Source of the DNA: Cryptomeria japonica | Lineage: Eukaryota > Streptophyta > Pinopsida > Cupressales > Cupressaceae | NCBI RefSeq assembly: GCF_030272615.1 | Contig: NC_081412.1 | Coordinates: forward strand, 344,715,870-344,779,869 | Direction of reading: 5' to 3' | Length of the DNA: 64,000 nt | Shown here: in pieces, positions 59,301 to 64,000 of the stretch | Layout: the number at the start of each line of letters is the position of its first letter | Numbering within the stretch: position 1 is the stretch's first letter | The notes under the pieces: generated by a model | Database searches by the model: none | What the model saw: the letters and a program-made list of their open reading frames with translations, nothing else | What the model was told of the DNA's origin: nothing | Program-made: the position numbers and the translations under genes

Positions 59301-62300
59301 TTAGTAAAGGTTGATGTTGAACTGCTAAGAGGATCAAATAAGCTTACCAGATCCTGAATCTCCTTTTGAATCTGATTTCTTTTATCATCTAAGTCTTTGA
59401 TTAAATTAGGAAAGTTTGAAGATTTCATCAGTAGTTGACCAACTTGTTGCAGTATGGTCTTAACTTATTTTGTTCTGGTTGAAAGAGCAACTTTTCCAAC
59501 TATTATATGCTCCATTAGGTTATCTCCTCACTTTGTTTCATATTGCCTTACAACAACCTTCTCCAAATCGGTTACCTCTGAACTGATTGCTTTAACTAGA
59601 GTATCCAATTGATCAATAATGGGTGCAGTATCATCAACTGCAATGTCCAGGATGAGATCAGAGAGAATTGTTTTGGCAGAAGTGAGGATTCTTGCCTTCT
59701 TTTTCTTCTCTCTTAGTTTTACCTTTTCGGCTTGGATTCTCAGTTTTTCTGAGACTTTCATCAACTATTTAGGGGTCATTTTCTTTATAACAATGACCGA
59801 GTCACCTTCTTCTTCCTCCTTTGTTCCTTCTTCCATTTCTAAAGTCTCAACTTTTGAGCTAGTTGTTGTGATGATTCTTACCTTTTTCTTTTCACTTTCA
59901 TTGTCTAAGTCTAACTTCCTCTTTGTCAGAGGGTTATCTATCACTACTATGTTATCCTTTATTTTCTTCTCTTCCTCTTTTCCTTCCTCTACTTTCTTCT
60001 CTTCCTCTTTTCCTTCCTCTTTTCCTTCCTCTATTTTCTTCTCTTCCTCATTTCCTTCCTTTGTTCTCTTCTCTTCCTCTATCTTCTTTTCTTCCTCTTT
60101 TCCTTCTTCTACTTTCTTTTCTTCCTCTTTTCCTTCCTTTGGTTTCTTCTCTTCCTCATTTCCTTCCTCTGTTCTCTTCTCTTCCTCTGTCTTTTGTTCT
60201 TCCTCTTTTCCTTCTTGAGAGAGATTAAGTTTTGGTGATAATAAGGTTCCTGTGAGGTGTATCCTCATAAGGAATGTCTTCAACTAACACTTCATCTTGA
60301 CCGGAAAGTTTAGTTTTATCAGCTTCCTCCACCGGTGAAGTATGAACCAATTGTTCAATACACTTTTTCGGATTGGGGATGTCTAACACAACATTTCCTA
60401 TGATGTCCTCAATGGTGAACGTATCAAATCCTTCAATGGAGTCTTTTTCCTTATTTTTTCCTTTATCAAGGATAGATGCACCTTTGTCCTGTTTAGTTTC
60501 ATGTTCAATTTCTTCTTCAACCTTCTTTTGCTGGTCTATAATTTCCTTTCACAAGGCAACACCTTCAGCGTGCACTTCTCTAACTTCCCCTACTACCACT
60601 CTTCTAGTTTTGTTCCTTATTTTGAAATGTTGAATTCATGCTTCAGCCACTAGTGAAGCTTGATCAAGATCTAATTCATGTTGCACTTCCATGAGTGCTT
60701 TTATTTTGAGTTCCTTTTTAGTAGCTATAGAAGTCTTCCATATTCCTTCAATTTTATCTAGAAAATCTAATGGGATTATTCCATACAATTCATTGAGAGT
60801 TCTATAAAAGTTGCGCAAGTTCCAGATCAAAGCTTCCTCAATTTTCCTCTTGTCTTCTTTATTATTGATGGAATATCTCCTTCCAACACCGCCCAGACCT
60901 CCAAATTCTTTGAGGCCATGCACCATCCCATCAATTGTTGTAGCTTTGTTCCTTTCACTTCTTCTAACACCCTTTATTTCCACATCTGATACAATGTCAC
61001 CTTCTTTCTTATCATCTTTAATATTTTGATCACTCGTCCTCTTTCTAATGTAAGTTACTCCTACCGTTCTATCTTTGCTTCATGAAGATACTGGAGTACC
61101 TAGATTCTTTTCCTTTGTGTATGTTGTCGGTTTATTTGCTGCAGTCCCCTTTGGTTTTTTTTTTGTCACTTTCTTCTTTCCACCGGTCAGTTCTTCATCT
61201 TTGGCAGGTGTGACCCCTATTTTCTCACTCATACCAATGGAGGTAGTGGCACCGGATGCTTCACCTCCATATTTCTTGTCAAGGGTATCAATCATTTTCT
61301 TTACTTTTCTTTTAATGATAGGCACCTAAAGTTCTTGTTTTATTTTAGGGCTTGCCTCCTCATAAGTTCCAAACCTCTTTACCTTCAAGTCTACCGGTTT
61401 AGATAGAAGCATATTGATATGAATTTTAACCAGATCTATTGCAACTTCATACCCCATAGGTGGAACCCAAAAAATTTTGGGTTCAACTACTTGGATAATA
61501 CAACAATTTGTATCTACAAGAAAACAAATGTTGTTCTTGTATTTTTGCACTATTCCAGTTGGAATTATTTCCCTCTTGTGCATTCTAGTTTGGAATTCCT
61601 TGAAATATCCTCACATTTATTCCCCAAATTTATTTCCTAGATCCCTAATCATTTCACCTATCTGAACCATGATAGGTTTCTCCTGTTACCATACTACATT
61701 ACCCTTACCGGGAAAATATTTTAGCACATAGAAAAATATACATACCAGTAGAGAGCCATATTTGAAGGATTGCTTCTTATCCTTCTTTATTCTTTCCATG
61801 TTCACCATGAACTAACTTTGAATCATCTCACATATATTATATGTTGCATCTTCTTTGATAATCTGATATCCAGCATGGATGGCACTGCTTTGCACACTGT
61901 TCATCCAGCTTGATTAATTTACCCTATAACCCAACACTGCAGAGGCAAATATTACTTCAGCATCCTCAATATGAGTTATAGTCATTTCTCTACTATCACA
62001 TTAGGATTTGGTTAACCAGGTGACTTTAGTTGATGAAATCATTCTTAGGGTTAATGCTTCACTAGTTGCATTGAGCCATGCCACTCTTCGAATCATCTCC
62101 TTTGTGATCTTGATCGGTACATGAACTTCTAGCCACAAAAATTGATCATGAACCCTGCTCAATACATATCTAACCCAGTCACCATGAAACTGATCAGGAA
62201 AGCCTACAGCATATGCCAAACCCTTGGTCTTCAGATGTAGGAACCCTGATTTCAACTGATCATTATCACAGAACCCTTTAAACTCACTTCAAATGAACCT

Positions 62301-62489
62301 GTCTCCAAGTTCTTCAAGCTTGCAATGAATGTATGAGTGAATATCTTCTACCAACAATACACCAGAGGGCACAGATGATAAAGCACTGGTCTTGTCAATT
62401 TCACTGACTTTCATCTAGTGCAACTTGAACTCGGGTTGGGGTTCCTTGATAACTTCAACCAACAAAGGAGTCGATAATTGTGCTGCCAT
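59301..62489 (-). pseudogene. ORF2 of copy 3, N-terminal and middle part
   Basis: Starts MAAQLSTPLLVEVIKEPQPE at 62489, aligned with the starts of copies 1 and 2. One phase holds from 62489 to about 60636 and a second to 59301, so only one frameshift is needed, plus stops. Conserved blocks: VPSGVLLVEDIHSYIHCKLE (near 62370), YVLSRVHDQFLWLEVHVPIK then ITKEMIRRVAWLNATSEALT (near 62160-62060), a middle part, a Lys/Glu repeat (60215-59950), and the start of the coiled coil. The frame is cut at 59301 by element B and resumes at 43617. Function unknown. Confidence 0.8.
59950..60215 (-). repeat. 30-bp coding minisatellite encoding KEEEKKVEEG-type repeats in ORF2 of copy 3
   Basis: About nine units of a 10-residue Glu/Lys repeat (for example GKEEEKKVEE) follow one another in frame. 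Copies 1 and 2 are Lys/Glu-rich here but lack the repeat, so the expansion is specific to this copy. It probably forms a long charged helix. Confidence 0.9.
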
Positions 62490-63009
62490 GATGACCTTCA
62501 ATCAAGATTTTCTCAGATGCAATTGAAAACCCTTTCCTAGGGAATACCAAACACCACTATCGCTCTGCTTGAATTTCTTTTTCGCACAAACAAAACTTAG
62601 CAATTTTCAATTCTCCTTGGAACACATAGGAGCTCAAGAAAATTCACAAGTACTTAGGTAAATGAAAATGTGCTACCATCTCCTTATTTATCCATTGGTA
62701 TTTATCGGCGCTAGGATCCAGCAATTAGATTTGAAGCTCACAACTTAAAGTACACCAATTTGACTTCACTGGTTATTTGTTGTCGATACTGATACTCAAA
62801 TAAATAACTCATAAGACAAACTTCAATTAAGAACTTTTAGACCAAATTTTATGCATCACAACTATGCAAATAAACACATCCTTACATTTGTTGAGGGGAT
62901 TCAAGAGTAATCTTACCATATGTGCTCCCTCTGGGCATCGGTATGCCTAGTTAGAAGTGGAATTGTCATCACTGATGGATGATGACTTGGTTTCAAAATG
63001 TCCTTGTCC
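62490..63009 (-). other. Spacer between ORF1 and ORF2 of copy 3; no gene
   Basis: About 520 bp with stops in all frames. The same spacer is about 250 bp in copy 1 and about 390 bp in copy 2. ORF2 therefore cannot be a simple read-through of ORF1. Confidence 0.6.
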
Positions 63010-64000
63010 TTATTTACCTTCATCCTTCTTAATCCATGTCTTTTTCATTTCAACTCTTATTTCTTCAGTTGTCTTCTTTCCTTTCAGGTCATTTTTCTCT
63101 TTTTTCTTGCTAAATTGATTCTTGTCTGCAGACCGGTTGTAAGATCGGCTTCTGCATTCTCTAGCTAGGTGGTCGATCTTATGGAAGTAAAAGCATGCTA
63201 CACGAGTTGTCCTCCATGTTCCTAGATTGTTTCTCTGACCCATTCTCATTCTGCATGTTTCAGCAACATGACCAAAATTACCACACATGGAACAAGTGGC
63301 ATTTAACTGATTACTCATTTTGTTAGGACTAACCGATTTGAACGGTGGTCTTGATACCTTTGTCTTGAACCTACATTCTTCTGATTTGTGTCCAAACTTA
63401 TTGCAAGTGAAGCAATGTCCATTAAATCTTTTTGCACTTGATAGGTTGCTTGATTGAGATCTACACTCATAAGCAGTATGACAATACTTATGACAATTGT
63501 GGTAGTAACTAGTAAAAGTGAAAGTCTTCTTTTGATTAATCAGTTTATTCCTACAGCCATTGATCTTATGACCAAATTTTCCACAATGATTACAAGAGAA
63601 TTTGGAAGATGTCATACCTCTTGCTTCTGAGTGATTTCTTTTATCATCCTTCATCCATTTGGATTTAGATGATTCTCTAGTTTCCATAGGACCTGAACTG
63701 AGGTAACCAAGACCGATTGTATCCTTTGTTCTTCTTTGAGCCTTCAATTGTCTATCTACCTTCTCAGAGCTTTCATTTAATTTTCTCAGCTTCTCATTTC
63801 TCTCATTTTCAGTTTTCAACTCACTCTTGAGTTGTTCAATCTCTTTCATCATCCTCTCCTTTTTGTCTGCATTATCATTTAGTTGTTTATGTATGTATTT
63901 ATTTTCCTTAGTGAGAACTTGAATCTCTTCATCTTTCTTAATCATGATGGCATCATTTTCTCTCAAGGCATCTTTAGCATGTCTCCTATCTCTTTCAGCT
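63010..64000 (-). CDS. Gag-like ORF1 of copy 3 (coiled coil + five zinc knuckles), open to window edge
   Basis: No stop occurs from the window edge to 63010, so at least 330 codons are open; the start lies outside. About 90 residues of coiled coil (KKDEEIQVLTKENKYIHKQL) lead to a TIGLGYLSSGPMETRESSKS linker. Five knuckles follow: CNHCGKFGHKINGC (intact), one with its first Cys as Tyr (YHNCHKYCHTAYEC), CFTCNKFGHKSEEC (intact), CSMCGNFGHVAETC (intact), and one with its second Cys as Phe (CFYFHKIDHLAREC). A basic tail ends EEIRVEMKKTWIKKDEGK. This is an RNA-binding capsid-type protein with an unusual number of knuckles; the host CNBP type is less likely because of the element context. Confidence 0.85.
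   Translation of the reverse strand, partial: AERDRRHAKDALRENDAIMIKKDEEIQVLTKENKYIHKQLNDNADKKERMMKEIEQLKSELKTENERNEKLRKLNESSEKVDRQLKAQRRTKDTIGLGYLSSGPMETRESSKSKWMKDDKRNHSEARGMTSSKFSCNHCGKFGHKINGCRNKLINQKKTFTFTSYYHNCHKYCHTAYECRSQSSNLSSAKRFNGHCFTCNKFGHKSEECRFKTKVSRPPFKSVSPNKMSNQLNATCSMCGNFGHVAETCRMRMGQRNNLGTWRTTRVACFYFHKIDHLARECRSRSYNRSADKNQFSKKKEKNDLKGKKTTEEIRVEMKKTWIKKDEGK

Larger units (their letters stand above)
41395..64000 (-). mobile_element. Non-autonomous copia-like LTR element, copy 3, interrupted by element B and a solo LTR; runs off the window
   Basis: Read right to left: gag-like ORF1 (from beyond 64000), ORF2 from 62489, interruption by element B at 59300/43618, rest of ORF2 to 42847 with a solo LTR inside it, polypurine tracts, 3' LTR. 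Of the three copies this is the best kept: its ORF1 is open over 330 codons to the window edge. The protein on both sides of each insertion lines up with one continuous stretch of copy 1, showing that these are insertions into a single ORF2. Confidence 0.85.

Noticed and set aside
59619-60228. Plus-strand Ser/Phe/Leu-rich ORFs of 101 and 199 codons
   Set aside because: They are the reverse of the Glu/Lys minisatellite in ORF2 and have no independent support.
1-64000. tRNA and rRNA genes, host protein genes
   Set aside because: I saw no tRNA cloverleaf with A/B boxes, no rRNA motif, and no non-element exon structure; the sites complementary to tRNA are retrotransposon primer sites.
1-64000. 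Endogenous pararetrovirus (caulimovirid) sequence
   Set aside because: All RT regions lie with integrase, LTRs or Tat-type RNase H; no movement protein or coat protein pattern was seen.

Overview
The window looks like intergenic DNA from a land plant with a very large, repeat-rich genome; a gymnosperm is my best guess, held with low confidence. It is AT-rich and carries plant-type LTR retrotransposon lineages (chromovirus, Tat/Ogre-like Ty3/gypsy with an extra archaeal-type RNase H, copia-like elements primed by initiator Met tRNA), a Helitron relic and a plant mobile domain. I found no host gene, tRNA, rRNA or CRISPR array. Almost every coding region is interrupted by stops or frameshifts, so the coding features are called pseudogenes.

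Layout. 1-6725: the 3' part of a + strand chromovirus, with pol in one unbroken frame carrying 11 internal TAG/TGA stops and a 4.35 kb LTR that contains a microsatellite and a GC-rich hairpin array. About 6.7-12.24 kb: the 3' end of a Tat-like element with an antisense plant-mobile-domain ORF that has its own TATA box, a spaced repeat cluster and a truncated LTR. 12.24-18.82 kb: copy 1 of a non-autonomous copia-like element (gag-like ORF1 plus a ~1,060-codon ORF2, no pol). 19.7-35.6 kb: Tat-like element A on the - strand (gag-protease, RT-RNase H-archaeal RNase H, integrase lost), split by copy 2 of the non-autonomous element (24.03-30.50 kb). 36.5-38.1 kb: Helitron helicase relic. 38.1-41.39 kb: Tat-like element D (+, gag-protease), cut by copy 3 of the non-autonomous element (- strand, 41.395 kb to past the window end). 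Inside the ORF2 of copy 3 sit two later insertions: a solo LTR (42952-43414, perfect AATAC target duplication) and the 15.7 kb Tat/Ogre-like element B (43618-59300).

The most interesting material is non-canonical coding capacity. (1) Three copies of the copia-like family share a large second ORF where pol should be. (2) Both ~4.4-5.1 kb LTRs of element B carry a relic of a ~1,050-codon ORF, so this coding sequence lies inside the LTR itself. (3) The two proteins have similar size, layout and hydrophobic pattern and may be distantly related to each other and to the plant mobile domain; that link is inference. (4) Element B places its archaeal-type RNase H between protease and RT instead of after the RT-RNase H. 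No pol able to mobilise the non-autonomous family is visible here, so it would need a partner copia element elsewhere.
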